Shown in pieces: positions 51,351-60,251 of a stretch of 64,000 bases of DNA. The notes beneath the pieces are model-generated. The model did no database searches and was not told where the DNA came from. It was given only the letters and a program-made list of their open reading frames with translations. This DNA comes from DASYKT01 sp963718105. Lineage in GTDB: Bacteria > Acidobacteriota > Blastocatellia > Pyrinomonadales > Pyrinomonadaceae. How positions within the stretch are numbered: position 1 is the first letter of the stretch; each line of letters begins with the position of its first letter. The stretch covers positions 2,666,001-2,730,000 of the forward strand of contig OY970352.1 in NCBI GenBank assembly GCA_963718105.1, read 5' to 3'. The position numbers were made by a program, and so were the translations under genes.

Positions 51351-52163
51351 ATGACCTGTGAAGAATTACAATTTAATCTTTCCTTTTACCTGGAAGACGA
51401 ACTGACGAGTGATGAACGCGCGGCGGTGGAAAGCCACATCGGCGTTTGTCCGCTTTGCCGTATCAAATTGGCCGAATACCAGGAACTTTCCCGCGAACTA
51501 AGAACGGCCGCGGCCCCGGCGATCCCCGATTCGCTGGTGCATTCTATTCAGAATACTTTGCGGGTGGAGCTGGCGGTGCGGAAAAAACAGCCCGTTCAGT
51601 CTCTCAGAGCAAAATTACAGGAATGGCTCGAACCGCGCGTGCTGCCTTACGGTGTAGGAACCTTTGCCTCGCTGACTCTTTTTTCTCTTCTGACGCTGGG
51701 AATAATGCTCCCGGCCAGCGACTTAAACGAACGCGAGCAGACCGTTGGCCGCGCCTCTATGGACGGCGCGACTTTCCGCTACGCGGCGGAAAGATCGGAC
51801 GTAGCGCAGGAATCGCCCAGCCTGAATCCTAACGGTGCCCTGGTAGCGATGACGGCCGCAATGGCGCACAGCGGCAGAAAAAATAAAGAGATCGTGCTGG
51901 TGGCCGATGTTTTCAGCGACGGCCTCGCGCGTATCAGTGAAGTGGTACAGCCTTCGCCGGACGAAAAAACCATGCAGGCCCTGGAGAAAGCCATGGAGCA
52001 GGTTCCTGAAACCTCCCCCGCGTTCGTTCCCGCTAAGCTTGACGGGCGTTCGGACGTGGTTCAGATAGTATTGAAAATTCACGAAGTCGATGTGAGTTCG
52101 TCGGATGCTCGCCCCGTCAGAAGGCCCCGCCTGCGATACAGACAATCAGCCTCTCTTGATTGA
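51351..52163 (+). CDS. Anti-sigma factor with zinc finger (zf-HC2)
   Basis: 270 residues. The N-terminal zinc-binding anti-sigma domain has C3, H29, C33 and C36 (HIGVCPLC) with helices SFYLEDELTSDERAAVE. One membrane helix lies at about 101-123, followed by a periplasmic part of about 145 residues rich in Ala and Ser. It would hold the upstream sigma factor until released by proteolysis or a signal. The 250-base gap between the two genes is unusual for such pairs. Confidence 0.87.
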   Translation: MTCEELQFNLSFYLEDELTSDERAAVESHIGVCPLCRIKLAEYQELSRELRTAAAPAIPDSLVHSIQNTLRVELAVRKKQPVQSLRAKLQEWLEPRVLPYGVGTFASLTLFSLLTLGIMLPASDLNEREQTVGRASMDGATFRYAAERSDVAQESPSLNPNGALVAMTAAMAHSGRKNKEIVLVADVFSDGLARISEVVQPSPDEKTMQALEKAMEQVPETSPAFVPAKLDGRSDVVQIVLKIHEVDVSSSDARPVRRPRLRYRQSASLD

Positions 52164-52166
52164 CCG

Positions 52167-52278
52167 GGAGCGCGGACGTCCCGTCCGCAACGTCGCCGGC
52201 AACGTAAAAACCCGTCGTTCATCAACCCCCATAATTCGGACGCTGACGCAACCGTTGCGGACGGGACGTCCGCGCTCC
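52167..52278. repeat. Long inverted repeat, family D copy 1
   Basis: GGAGCGCGGACGTCCCGTCC with the following GCAACG (26 bp) is inverted at 52253-52278 around about 60 bases. Family members are at 55588 and, in part, at 45940 and 57350. It lies directly after the anti-sigma stop. Confidence 0.85.
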
Positions 52279-52365
52279 GACTTTCCTCAAGTTGACAATA
52301 GCGGAAATTGCTCCATATCATTTCCTTTTAGCGTTATCAGTCTAATTTTCACGGAGAGTCAAACT

Positions 52366-53010
52366 TTGCTTGAAGTGGGTGCCAGTATAGGCCGGGGAGC
52401 GATGTACATCATCAACAAGATGGTGGCGGGCTTGGCTTATCTCAAGATCGACCCGAATATCCTCACCATCATCGGTGTCCTGATCAACGTAGCCTGCGGG
52501 GTACTCTTCGGTTACGGGCATTTTTTCTGGGCGGGTATTACCCTGCTTGTCGCAAATTTATTCGACATGCTGGACGGCGGAGTGGCGCGGGTAAGCGGAA
52601 ACGTCACCAAATTCGGCGCTTTTTTGGATTCTTCGCTGGATCGCTTATCGGACATGGTGATCTTTCTCGGCGTGATGATGTTTTATGCCGCCAACCGCCC
52701 GGAGCATTCCCTGCTTAACGTTTTTCTCGCCGGCGTCGGCATGATCGGCTCTGTCATGGTCAGCTATACGGCCGCCAAAGCCGAAGGGTCGATCGGAAAC
52801 ATCAGGGTGGGTTTTTTGCAGCGGCCGGAGCGGATCGTGCTTCTTATCATCGGCGCCCTGAGTTCCACGTCTTTACTGGGCCCCTATCTTTCCTACCGGA
52901 TGCCCGCGGTGCTGTGGGTGCTCGCTATCGGTTCGTTGTGGACGTTCGTTAACCGCGTGCACTATACCTGGCTGGAGATGCAAAAATTCGACAATCCGAA
53001 CGGACCCTAA
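52366..53010 (+). CDS. CDP-alcohol phosphatidyltransferase
   Basis: 214 residues from the TTG at 52366, chosen because GGAGAG lies eight bases upstream and all conserved sequence follows; a longer frame would run through the family D repeat. The active-site motif D-x2-D-G-x2-A-R...G-x3-D-x3-D is present as FDMLDGGVAR, then FGAFLDSSLDRLSD. About six membrane helices surround it. The family makes phosphatidylglycerol phosphate, phosphatidylinositol-type or cardiolipin-like lipids from CDP-diacylglycerol; the acceptor alcohol is not clear. Confidence 0.87.
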   Translation: MLEVGASIGRGAMYIINKMVAGLAYLKIDPNILTIIGVLINVACGVLFGYGHFFWAGITLLVANLFDMLDGGVARVSGNVTKFGAFLDSSLDRLSDMVIFLGVMMFYAANRPEHSLLNVFLAGVGMIGSVMVSYTAAKAEGSIGNIRVGFLQRPERIVLLIIGALSSTSLLGPYLSYRMPAVLWVLAIGSLWTFVNRVHYTWLEMQKFDNPNGP

Positions 53011-53076
53011 GGACATCGGGAGAACACCGGGCGCAAAAATTACGTAAACCTATCTATAGCGCAGTGTCGTTTTAAT

Positions 53077-53502
53077 ATGAATTGGCTTTCTGATTTTTAC
53101 TCAACCCTCACCTGGAGCAATGTTCTGCTGGGAGTCGGTTTATTTTTAGCATCGCTGACCATAAGCACGCTGGCGGTAGCGGTGGTTATGGTAAAGATAC
53201 CGGCGAATTATTTTAGCGAAACGCATAGCCGCGAATTCCTGCCGGGCAGTTCGTGGCATGTACGCTGGGGGGCCCTGATCTTGAAAAATGCCCTTGGGGT
53301 GATTTTGGTATTGCTGGGCATCGTTCTTTCCCTTCCCGGTGTTCCGGGCCAGGGTATCTTGACTATTTTGCTCGGTTTGATAATGATAGACATCCCCGGA
53401 AAACGTCCGCTGGAAGCGCGCATCATCAAGCGTCCGGCGGTACTAAGCGCGATCAATTCTCTACGCGCCAGGTATAATAAGCCGCCCCTTATTTTGGATT
53501 AG
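53077..53502 (+). CDS. Membrane protein with PGPGW-like motif
   Basis: 141 residues. A helix at about 16-38 (NVLLGVGLFLASLTIS...) and one or two at 70-108 are seen. The stretch ending in LPGVPGQGILTILLGLIMID is like the PGPGW family (PF09656), whose function is unknown. The C-terminal IPGKRPLEARII is basic and cytoplasmic. It lies between the phosphatidyltransferase and another small gene, all on the plus strand with short gaps, so an operon is likely. Confidence 0.75.
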   Translation: MNWLSDFYSTLTWSNVLLGVGLFLASLTISTLAVAVVMVKIPANYFSETHSREFLPGSSWHVRWGALILKNALGVILVLLGIVLSLPGVPGQGILTILLGLIMIDIPGKRPLEARIIKRPAVLSAINSLRARYNKPPLILD

Positions 53503-53507
53503 AAAAG

Positions 53508-53792
53508 ATGGGACTTTTTAGTTTATTTAAACGAGACAGGATGGACCCTGAGCTCAAACGCCGTATGCTTCTGAAACAATTCGGGCGCATAACCGAAGGG
53601 ACCATTCTGGAAGCCGGCCATGATCCGAGCGCCGACTTCGTCCATTTTATCTATAGTGTGAGCGGCGCCGATTATGAATCGTCCGACAAACTCACGGACG
53701 AGCAGCGCTCAGACGGAGCGCGATATGCCCCCGGCGCAAAAGTGACCGTCCGCTACGACCCTGCCCAGCCGGGAAATTCGATCATTATCTAG
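53508..53792 (+). CDS. Small protein of unknown function (DUF3592-like)
   Basis: 94 residues. RITEGTILEAGHDPSADFVH, then YAPGAKVTVRYDPAQPGNS, is the beta layout of DUF3592-like domains. It starts six bases after the previous stop. No signal peptide, though an N-terminal Phe/Leu segment (GLFSLFKRDRM) may touch the membrane. Function unknown. Confidence 0.65.
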   Translation: MGLFSLFKRDRMDPELKRRMLLKQFGRITEGTILEAGHDPSADFVHFIYSVSGADYESSDKLTDEQRSDGARYAPGAKVTVRYDPAQPGNSIII

Positions 53793-53832
53793 CATTCAGT
53801 GCCCAGAAATGAAATTGGGATTATCGCGATGA

Positions 53833-53990
53833 AGTCAGTACCGGGAACGCAGTGACCGGCTGGTTTTAGTTGATAACGAATAATGATCAGTGATAGACGG
53901 CATAATTATTAAGAACGTCTTTTTTCGTTAATCATTAGTCACTGATCATTCATCGTTAAAGAAGCCGGTCACTGCGTTCCCGGTACTGAC
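53833..53990. repeat. Long inverted repeat, family A copy 2
   Basis: The arm TACCGGGAACGCAGTGACCG is inverted at about 53964-53990. The loop of about 100 bases holds a second AT-rich palindrome (AATGATCAGTGAT and ATTAGTCACTGATCATT). The loop differs fully from those of copies 1 and 3. Confidence 0.88.
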
Positions 53991-54053
53991 CCTTTACTTT
54001 CTGACTTCCAATAGATTGCCGAAAGCTTCTTTTACCGTTAAAATTTCACCTCT

Positions 54054-55583
54054 ATGTTCAAAAAGATCCTGATCGCCAATCGAGGTGAGATCGCGGTGCG
54101 TGTGATACGGGCCTGCCGCGACATGGGTATCGCTACGGTGGCAGTCTATTCCGAAGCCGACGCGGCCGCGCTGCACGTGCGGATGGCCGACGAGGCTTAC
54201 CTGATCGGCGCGCCGCCTTCCAGCGAAAGCTACCTGCGCGGCGATAAAATAATCGAAGTCGCTTGCGCAAGCGGCGCCGAGGCGATCCATCCCGGTTACG
54301 GGTTTCTTTCGGAAAACGCGGAATTTGTGCGAAAAGCCGCCGCTGCCGGGCTGACATTTATCGGGCCTTCGCCGGAAGCGATGGAAGCGATGGGCGGCAA
54401 GATCAGCGCGCGCAAGATCGCCATCGAGGCCGGCGTTCCGGTCGTCCCCGGCACGACCGAGCCGCTTACCTCCGCGGACGATGCGCTCAAGACGGCGGAA
54501 AAATTCGGCTTTCCGGTAATGCTCAAAGCTTCGGCGGGCGGCGGCGGAAAAGGAATGCGGCTGGTGGAAAATGCCGGCGAATTAAAGTCGGCCCTTGAAA
54601 CGGCGCAGAGCGAAGCGCTGGCTTCATTCGGCGACGATTCGGTCTACCTGGAAAAAGCGGTGGTGCGCCCGCGGCATATCGAGATACAGATCTTTGCCGA
54701 CAAGCACGGAAATTATGTCCATCTCGGCGAGCGTGAGTGTTCCATCCAGCGCCGTCATCAAAAGGTGGTCGAAGAATGCCCTTCGCCGATTGGCGACCCG
54801 GCGCTGCGCGCGCGTATGGGCGAAGCGGCGCTGCTGGCTGCCAAAGCCGTCGATTATGTCGGCGCTGGCACGGTGGAATTTCTCGTCTCCGATGTAGACC
54901 GCTCGTTTTACTTTTTGGAAATGAATACGCGTTTGCAGGTTGAGCATCCGGTAACTGAACTCGTCACCGGCATCGACCTCGTACGGGAACAAATACTGGT
55001 CGCCGCGGGAGAAAAACTTTCGTTCGCGCAGACGGATATCAGTTGGAACAGCCACGCGATCGAATGCCGCGTTTATGCGGAAGACCCGGACAACAATTTT
55101 CTTCCTTCGCCGGGAAAAATCACGCGGCTGCGTTTGCCGCAGGGTAACGGCGTGCGCGACGACGGCGGAGTGTATGAAGGCACGGAAGTTTCTATCTACT
55201 ACGACCCGATGATCTCAAAACTCGCCGCCTGGGGCAAAGACCGCGAAGAAGCGATCGGCCGCCTGCGCAGAGCATTGCGCGAATATACGGTCGATGGAAT
55301 TAAGACCACGCTTCCTTTTTTCCGCGCGATCGTCGAGGATGAGGAATTTCTCGCCGGAAAACTCGACACCGGGTTTATCTCGCGTTTTAATGAACGGCAG
55401 CAGCAGGCCGAAAAAAAGGTCGATGAAACCGAGCAGGATCTGGCTTTGATCGCCGCGGTGCTGCACACTGCGGAAAAACAAAAAACTCTCGCTGCGGCTG
55501 CTTCCGGGCCGGAGTCTTCTGTGAAAAAAGAAAGTAAGTGGAAAATGTCAGGAAGGGCGGATGCCCTGGCAAGTCGGATGTAA
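54054..55583 (+). CDS. Biotin carboxylase subunit of an acyl-CoA carboxylase
   Basis: 509 residues. FKKILIANRGEIAVRVIRAC opens the biotin carboxylase N-domain, followed by the ATP-grasp core. The core has KASAGGGGKGMRLV, RHIEIQIFADKHGNYVHLGE, CSIQRRHQKVVEECPS, MNTRLQVEHPVTELVTG and the C-domain AIECRVYAEDP. It charges biotin on a carrier domain; no biotin-attachment motif AMKM is present, so a separate carrier protein is needed and is not in the window. The C-terminal 60 residues are a variable charged tail. It is the probable partner of the beta subunit at 29478, not proven. Confidence 0.93.
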   Translation: MFKKILIANRGEIAVRVIRACRDMGIATVAVYSEADAAALHVRMADEAYLIGAPPSSESYLRGDKIIEVACASGAEAIHPGYGFLSENAEFVRKAAAAGLTFIGPSPEAMEAMGGKISARKIAIEAGVPVVPGTTEPLTSADDALKTAEKFGFPVMLKASAGGGGKGMRLVENAGELKSALETAQSEALASFGDDSVYLEKAVVRPRHIEIQIFADKHGNYVHLGERECSIQRRHQKVVEECPSPIGDPALRARMGEAALLAAKAVDYVGAGTVEFLVSDVDRSFYFLEMNTRLQVEHPVTELVTGIDLVREQILVAAGEKLSFAQTDISWNSHAIECRVYAEDPDNNFLPSPGKITRLRLPQGNGVRDDGGVYEGTEVSIYYDPMISKLAAWGKDREEAIGRLRRALREYTVDGIKTTLPFFRAIVEDEEFLAGKLDTGFISRFNERQQQAEKKVDETEQDLALIAAVLHTAEKQKTLAAAASGPESSVKKESKWKMSGRADALASRM

Positions 55584-55587
55584 TACT

Positions 55588-55715
55588 GGGAGCGCGGACG
55601 TCTCGTCCGCAGTGAACGCGTTAGCGTTCACTAGTGCCGGGCTTAATAAAGTGTTGTATTTATTAAAATTATTTAGATCGCTTCACGATCTTTGCGGACG
55701 AGACGTCCGCGCCCT
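55588..55715. repeat. Long inverted repeat, family D copy 2
   Basis: GGGAGCGCGGACGTCTCGTC and its inverse GACGAGACGTCCGCGCCC frame a loop with AGTGAACGCGTTAGCGTTCA, itself a small palindrome. The right half also matches the half element at 45940-45983. It separates the carboxylase gene from greA, which run towards each other. Confidence 0.85.
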
Positions 55716-55718
55716 CAG

Positions 55719-56186
55719 TTACTGATCGTGGATCGTGGTCAGTTCGATGATCTCAAATTTGCGGACGCCGCGCGGGGTCTTAACGACCACTTCATCGCCT
55801 TCTTCCTTGCCCATAAAACTTTGCCCGATAGGAGACACCGTGGAGATCAGCCCATTGTCCGGATCGCTTTCTTCGGAAGTTACCAATTTATAATTCACCT
55901 TCTCATCGCGATCTATATCATAGACAACCAGTTTGGAGCCATAGGCGGCTCGGTCGGTCGGGATCTTGCTGATGTCGATGGAAAGCACGTCATTGAGGCG
56001 CTGGTTGAGTTCTTCCAGGCGCGCCCGCACAAACCCCTGGCGTTCGAGCGCCGCCTTGTATTCCGCGTTCTCACGAAGATCGCCGTACTCACGGGCCTTT
56101 TGGATCTCTTTCGGAAGCTTAATGTTGAGCTCCGTCTCGTATTCCTTTAATTCGGTCTTCAATTTTAGAATTATCTCTTCAAACAA
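55719..56186 (-). CDS. greA: Transcription elongation factor GreA
   Basis: 155 residues. The N-terminal coiled coil has EYGDLRENAEYKAALERQG with the D-x-x-E-N tip that reaches the RNA polymerase active site. The C-terminal domain has YKLVTSEESDPDNGLISTVS, IGQSFMGKEEGDEVVVKTPR and GVRKFEIIEL. GreA rescues backtracked polymerase by stimulating transcript cleavage. Length matches the family; no upstream RBS problem. Confidence 0.95.
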   Translation of the reverse strand: MFEEIILKLKTELKEYETELNIKLPKEIQKAREYGDLRENAEYKAALERQGFVRARLEELNQRLNDVLSIDISKIPTDRAAYGSKLVVYDIDRDEKVNYKLVTSEESDPDNGLISTVSPIGQSFMGKEEGDEVVVKTPRGVRKFEIIELTTIHDQ

Positions 56187-56216
56187 TATCGTTTCCCTCG
56201 TTCAATAAATAAAATA

Positions 56217-57317
56217 TTAAAGCTTCTTTTCGCGCGGTGCGGCAAAAGAGATGCCGATGTCGCGTGCCGTCCGCACCAGTTGCCCGTCCGGCTTTACGGT
56301 CTTGATATTAGCGATGGCTTCGGAAAGCGGGACGGTGATGATCTCATTAGACTGCAGCGCCACCATCTTACCATTTTCGCCGTTAGCCAGCGCGCGTACC
56401 GCGCAGGCGCCAAAGCTTGTTCCCAACATTCTATCAAAGGCGTTCGGGCTGCCGCCACGCTGCAAATGGCCTAAAACCACGCAGCGCGATTCTTTGCCGG
56501 TCATTTCTTCGACTTTCTGGCTGACATAAACACCGACGCCGCCCAACCGCGCCACTTTCGCCTTGCTGCCGGAATCCTGGTAGATCTCACCTTTGCCCAC
56601 TTCGGCTGCGCCCTCGGCGATCACGATATTTGTGAACCGCGAACCGCTCGCTTCCCGCTCTTTCACCTTTTTTACCAATGAATCGAACGAAAAAGGTATT
56701 TCCGGTATCAGGATGATGTCAGCGCTGCCGGCCAGGCCCGAGTGCAGCGCGATCCAGCCGGTATTGCGGCCCATCACTTCCAGGATCATCACGCGGTCAT
56801 GCGATGCGGCGGTGGTATGCAGGCGGTCAAGCGCCTCGGTCGCGATATCGATGGCGGTCATAAAACCGAAGGTCAACTCCGTCGCCGCCAGATCGTTATC
56901 GATGGTTTTCGGCACGCCGATGATGGGAAACCCGCGCTTATAAAACTCCTCGGCTATCGCCAGTGTTCCCTCGCCGCCCAGCACGATAAGCGCCTCGATG
57001 CCGAGCTTTTCCATATTCTGCAGCGCTTCTTTTATCGGCTTTTCAGGAAATACTTCCTTGCCGTCCTTTTGATGCTGCACAAAATGGCCGCTGTTGCGCG
57101 TGCCCAGGATCGTTCCGCCTTTTGGCAAAAGCCCGCTGACGGCTTTCTTGGTCAGCTTCATCGTGCGCGGTTCGCCCATCAGTCCTTCGAAGCTGTCTTC
57201 GATACCGATGACCTTCATATCATATTGATTGATGGCGGTCCTGACCGCCGCTCTGATAACGGCATTCAAGCCCGGCGCATCCCCGCCGCCGGTAACGATT
57301 CCGATAGTTTTATACAT
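56217..57317 (-). CDS. pfkA: 6-phosphofructokinase
   Basis: 366 residues from the ATG at 57317; the open frame upstream is repeat sequence. Motifs are GIVTGGGDAPGLNAVIRAAV, LGGEGTLAIAEEFYKRG, VPKTIDNDL with the catalytic Asp of TIDND and MILEVMGRNTGWIALHSGLA. The PKTIDND Lys is usual in PPi-dependent enzymes, while Gly in GGEGT is usual in ATP-dependent ones; this mixed pattern occurs in clades of uncertain donor use. It catalyses fructose 6-phosphate phosphorylation. Confidence 0.9.
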   Translation of the reverse strand: MYKTIGIVTGGGDAPGLNAVIRAAVRTAINQYDMKVIGIEDSFEGLMGEPRTMKLTKKAVSGLLPKGGTILGTRNSGHFVQHQKDGKEVFPEKPIKEALQNMEKLGIEALIVLGGEGTLAIAEEFYKRGFPIIGVPKTIDNDLAATELTFGFMTAIDIATEALDRLHTTAASHDRVMILEVMGRNTGWIALHSGLAGSADIILIPEIPFSFDSLVKKVKEREASGSRFTNIVIAEGAAEVGKGEIYQDSGSKAKVARLGGVGVYVSQKVEEMTGKESRCVVLGHLQRGGSPNAFDRMLGTSFGACAVRALANGENGKMVALQSNEIITVPLSEAIANIKTVKPDGQLVRTARDIGISFAAPREKKL

Positions 57318-57349
57318 TGGCCTTAAAACTGTCCCTGTCAGTAACACCC

Positions 57350-57441
57350 GCTCCGGCGGGCACGTGATCTTGTCAGTAGCGCCTGCGTCAGCGGGTGCGT
57401 TCGAACGCAAGGCGTTCGTGCGGGCAAGATGCCCGCGCTCC
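57350..57441. repeat. Degenerate family D-like repeat
   Basis: GCGGGCAAGATGCCCGCGCT at the right end is the inverse of the half element at 45940. The left part CCGCTCCGGCGGGCACGTGA is imperfectly matched to it, and CGTTCGAACGCAAGGCGTTCG in between forms a small palindrome. The middle CTTGTCAGTAGCG block also occurs at about 889-901. Confidence 0.6.
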
Positions 57442-57444
57442 ATA

Positions 57445-59100
57445 TTAGCCTATTTGCCGGTTCCCTTTAATATTTTCGGCAAGCTTTTTCGCGTCCGGCA
57501 GCAAGTCGATGGCTTTTAATACCTGCGGGTCCTGTTCGAGCAGTACCTGCTGCCCGATCTCCGTCGAATAAGCGGCCGTGACGAGTTCGTCCCTGAGGCG
57601 AAGTTTGGCAAAATTCAACTCTTTCTCCAAAAGCTCGGCGGTCAGGCCGCTTTCCTTGTCCTTTGAAATGAATTCGCGAAACGCAGAAAGAATATGTTCG
57701 TTTATCTCGTAATCACCCGGCTGCAAAACGTGCCCGGCCTTTTGTTTTTCGATCTGGAGATTTTCCAGCCCGGCAATCTGGCCGGCGGCTGCCTGGCGGA
57801 CAAAAAAGAAAGCTTCTTCGGCGATCCGAGTGCGCAGGATATTAAAGGTCAGTGCCGGCACTTTCAGATCGGGCTCGATCCCGCGGCCGCCATAGAACAT
57901 CCGGCCCCCGGCGGTCTGCACCGGTTGTCCTTCCGGGGTGTTTTCGGGTGTGGGCGCGGCATTTTTTTCTTCTTCCGCAAACGCGTTGTGGGTGTAATAC
58001 TCATAGATCGAGCCGCTCGAGTAATCCCGCTGCAGCGATCGGCCATAAGGCGTGTAGTAACGCTGCATGGTCAGCGTCAAACCGGTCCTCATCGGCAATT
58101 GAAATACTTTTTGCACCAGTCCCTTGCCAAAGCTGGTACTGCCGACTACCAGGCCGCGTCCATAATCCTGTACCGCACCCGCCACGATCTCGGAAGCCGA
58201 AGCCGTGCCGCCGTTGATCAGCACCACCAGCGGGAAATCTTCCGCCTTGTCTGAGACGGCGCGGTAATCCTTGGCTTCCATAAAATTGGTGCGCCCTTTA
58301 ACGGAAACGATTACCTGCCCGCGCGGAATAAAGCGGCTGGAAACCTCGATCGCCTGCGGAAGCAGTCCCCCCGGATTTCCCCGCAGATCGAGCACGAGCT
58401 GCTTCATTCCCTGTTTTTTCAGATCGACGATCGCCAGGTCTAATTCGGCGGCTGTGGTCTCCTGAAACCCGCCCGTCAACCCTACGTAGCCCGTGTCGGG
58501 CTTGAGCATAAAATATTCGCGAATGGACGGGTAAGGCACGCCGTCGCGGTATATCTGTAACTCCATCGGCTGTGCCTGGCCGGCGCGTTCGATCTTGATA
58601 TTGACCGGAGTATTACGTTCGCCGCGGACCTTATTTGAAACTTCCGCGCTGGTCCACTTCAAGGCATCCTGCCCGTCGACCTCTAAGAAGCGGTCGCCGT
58701 AACGAAGCCCCGCTTTCTCGGCCGGAGTGTTCGGCACCACCGATTGGACATAGACGCCATTGCGGTGTTGAAGGATCGAAACTCCGATCCCGTAAAAGCG
58801 CGACGCCTGGTCTTCGTATAATTTTTGTAGTTCCCTGCTGTTGAAAAATTGAGAATGAGGATCGAGCGTCCAGAGCATTCCCTGGATAGAGGCCTCGGTC
58901 ACATTTTCGTATTTGACCGCGCCGGCGTAATTATTGCTTATCAGGGACAGTGCTTCCTGATAATCGCCTGCGATCCCGGGCTCGCTTTGCATCGGCAAGC
59001 GGCCGAAAAGGCCTCCGGCAATTGCGCCTAAAACAATGACTCCGACCGCTAATATCCAAAATGTTTTTCTCATTACTTCTTTAGCTGAGCTTCCGCTCAT
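57445..59100 (-). CDS. S41-family C-terminal processing peptidase
   Basis: 551 residues from the ATG at 59100 (ATG at 59073 also possible). It has a membrane anchor or signal (TFWILAVGVIVLGAIAGGL). The PDZ domain has VQSVVPNTPAEKAGLRYGD. In the S41 core are LVLDLRGNPGG, GTASASEIVAGAVQDYGRGL with the nucleophile Ser, and VVGSTSFGKGLVQKVFQLP with the general-base Lys. CtpA-type enzymes cut C-terminal ends of periplasmic proteins or trigger proteolysis. Length is somewhat above typical; the C-terminal 100 residues are helical. Confidence 0.92.
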   Translation of the reverse strand: MSGSSAKEVMRKTFWILAVGVIVLGAIAGGLFGRLPMQSEPGIAGDYQEALSLISNNYAGAVKYENVTEASIQGMLWTLDPHSQFFNSRELQKLYEDQASRFYGIGVSILQHRNGVYVQSVVPNTPAEKAGLRYGDRFLEVDGQDALKWTSAEVSNKVRGERNTPVNIKIERAGQAQPMELQIYRDGVPYPSIREYFMLKPDTGYVGLTGGFQETTAAELDLAIVDLKKQGMKQLVLDLRGNPGGLLPQAIEVSSRFIPRGQVIVSVKGRTNFMEAKDYRAVSDKAEDFPLVVLINGGTASASEIVAGAVQDYGRGLVVGSTSFGKGLVQKVFQLPMRTGLTLTMQRYYTPYGRSLQRDYSSGSIYEYYTHNAFAEEEKNAAPTPENTPEGQPVQTAGGRMFYGGRGIEPDLKVPALTFNILRTRIAEEAFFFVRQAAAGQIAGLENLQIEKQKAGHVLQPGDYEINEHILSAFREFISKDKESGLTAELLEKELNFAKLRLRDELVTAAYSTEIGQQVLLEQDPQVLKAIDLLPDAKKLAENIKGNRQIG

Positions 59101-59205
59101 TTTAAACAAACTCTAAGAGAAATATACCATAGCTTTGGCTTAGCTTAGAAAGAATGATAGTCTTTTCTTGCCCATTAAACGCATGATGGTTTTTGGGCTT
59201 TATTT

Positions 59206-59967
59206 ATGGGTTTTCCTCTGTCGATAATCGTTCCCGCGTATGATGAATCGGCCCGTCTCGGCGATTCATTGCGCGAGATCGTCAAATACCTCAAAGCCAA
59301 TGCCCCGGCCGCGGAAGTTATCGTGGTGGACGACGGTTCAAACGACGATACCGCGCGAATAGCCGAAGAGGCCTTTGCCGAATTCCCGCCAAATGAAATT
59401 GCCGGCACCCAGGTCATCCGCTACGAACCTAACCGCGGCAAAGGTTACGCCGTCCGCAAGGGTTTGCTGGCCGCTAAAGGAGATATCGCGCTCTTTTCAG
59501 ACGCCGATCTGGCCACCCCTATCTCGGAACTGCCAAAACTCGTCGATCCCATCAAGAACGGTGAATACGACCTTACTTTCGGGTCGCGCGCGCTCGACCG
59601 CTCGCTGATCGGCACGCACCAGCCCTGGCGCCGTGAACAGGGCGGAAAAGTTTTCAATTTCATCGTCAAGCAATCGACCGGCATGCCTTTCTGGGATACG
59701 CAATGCGGATTCAAGGCATTCAATATGAGCAAATTCCGCCCGCTGCTGGACGTCATGACCATCGACCGCTTCGGGTTCGATGTGGAGTTTCTCTATGTAG
59801 CTTTGTTGGCGGGTTTAAGGTTGAATGAAGTGCCGGTGCGCTGGAATGATGTAGCGGGCTCCAAACTGAATGTATTGCGGGATAGCTACCGGTCGATCCG
59901 GGAAGTGCGCCGCATCCGCCGCCAGGCAAATCAGGGTGCGTATTCAAAAGCTTTCGATAAAAAATAA
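59206..59967 (+). CDS. GT2 glycosyltransferase, dolichyl-phosphate glucosyltransferase-like
   Basis: 253 residues of the GT-A fold. PLSIIVPAYDESARLGDSLR opens it, then VIVVDDGSNDDTARIAE and the nucleotide/metal site ALFSDADLATPISELPKLV, then FWDTQCGFKAFN. The dolichyl-phosphate beta-glucosyltransferase-like subfamily shares DADLATP and Q-C-G-F-K. It would put a sugar from a nucleotide donor on a polyprenyl phosphate. There is no C-terminal membrane helix. It might feed the TMTC-like protein at 17669, but this is speculative. Confidence 0.85.
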   Translation: MGFPLSIIVPAYDESARLGDSLREIVKYLKANAPAAEVIVVDDGSNDDTARIAEEAFAEFPPNEIAGTQVIRYEPNRGKGYAVRKGLLAAKGDIALFSDADLATPISELPKLVDPIKNGEYDLTFGSRALDRSLIGTHQPWRREQGGKVFNFIVKQSTGMPFWDTQCGFKAFNMSKFRPLLDVMTIDRFGFDVEFLYVALLAGLRLNEVPVRWNDVAGSKLNVLRDSYRSIREVRRIRRQANQGAYSKAFDKK

Positions 59968-60004
59968 AACCCCTTTATAAACCTAAAAAACTTGTTGGGA
60001 TACG

Positions 60005-60110
60005 GGTCAGTACCGGGAACGCAGTGACCGGCTGCGAGCGGAGCGAGTTGTCCTTTAAATGCAATTTGCCTCGCTCAGAGAGCCGGTCACTGCGTTCCCG
60101 GTACTGACCT
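60005..60110. repeat. Long inverted repeat, family A copy 3
   Basis: The arm GTACCGGGAACGCAGTGACC is inverted at 60083-60110 with GGCTG-type inner flanks. The loop of about 50 bases has GCGAGCGGAGCGAG-type content, unlike copies 1 and 2. It lies after the glycosyltransferase. Confidence 0.88.
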
Positions 60111-60251
60111 CATTGTTTATCCGATTCCTGCTGAATCAAATATATTATTGCTGTTACGAAAGGTATCTAATAGGAGGGCGGAATTTTTCAAAGGCGAAAA
60201 CCACCTCATCGCTGAAGCGGTTTTTCGGCAGAAAATTTCTCTGCGTGGTGA

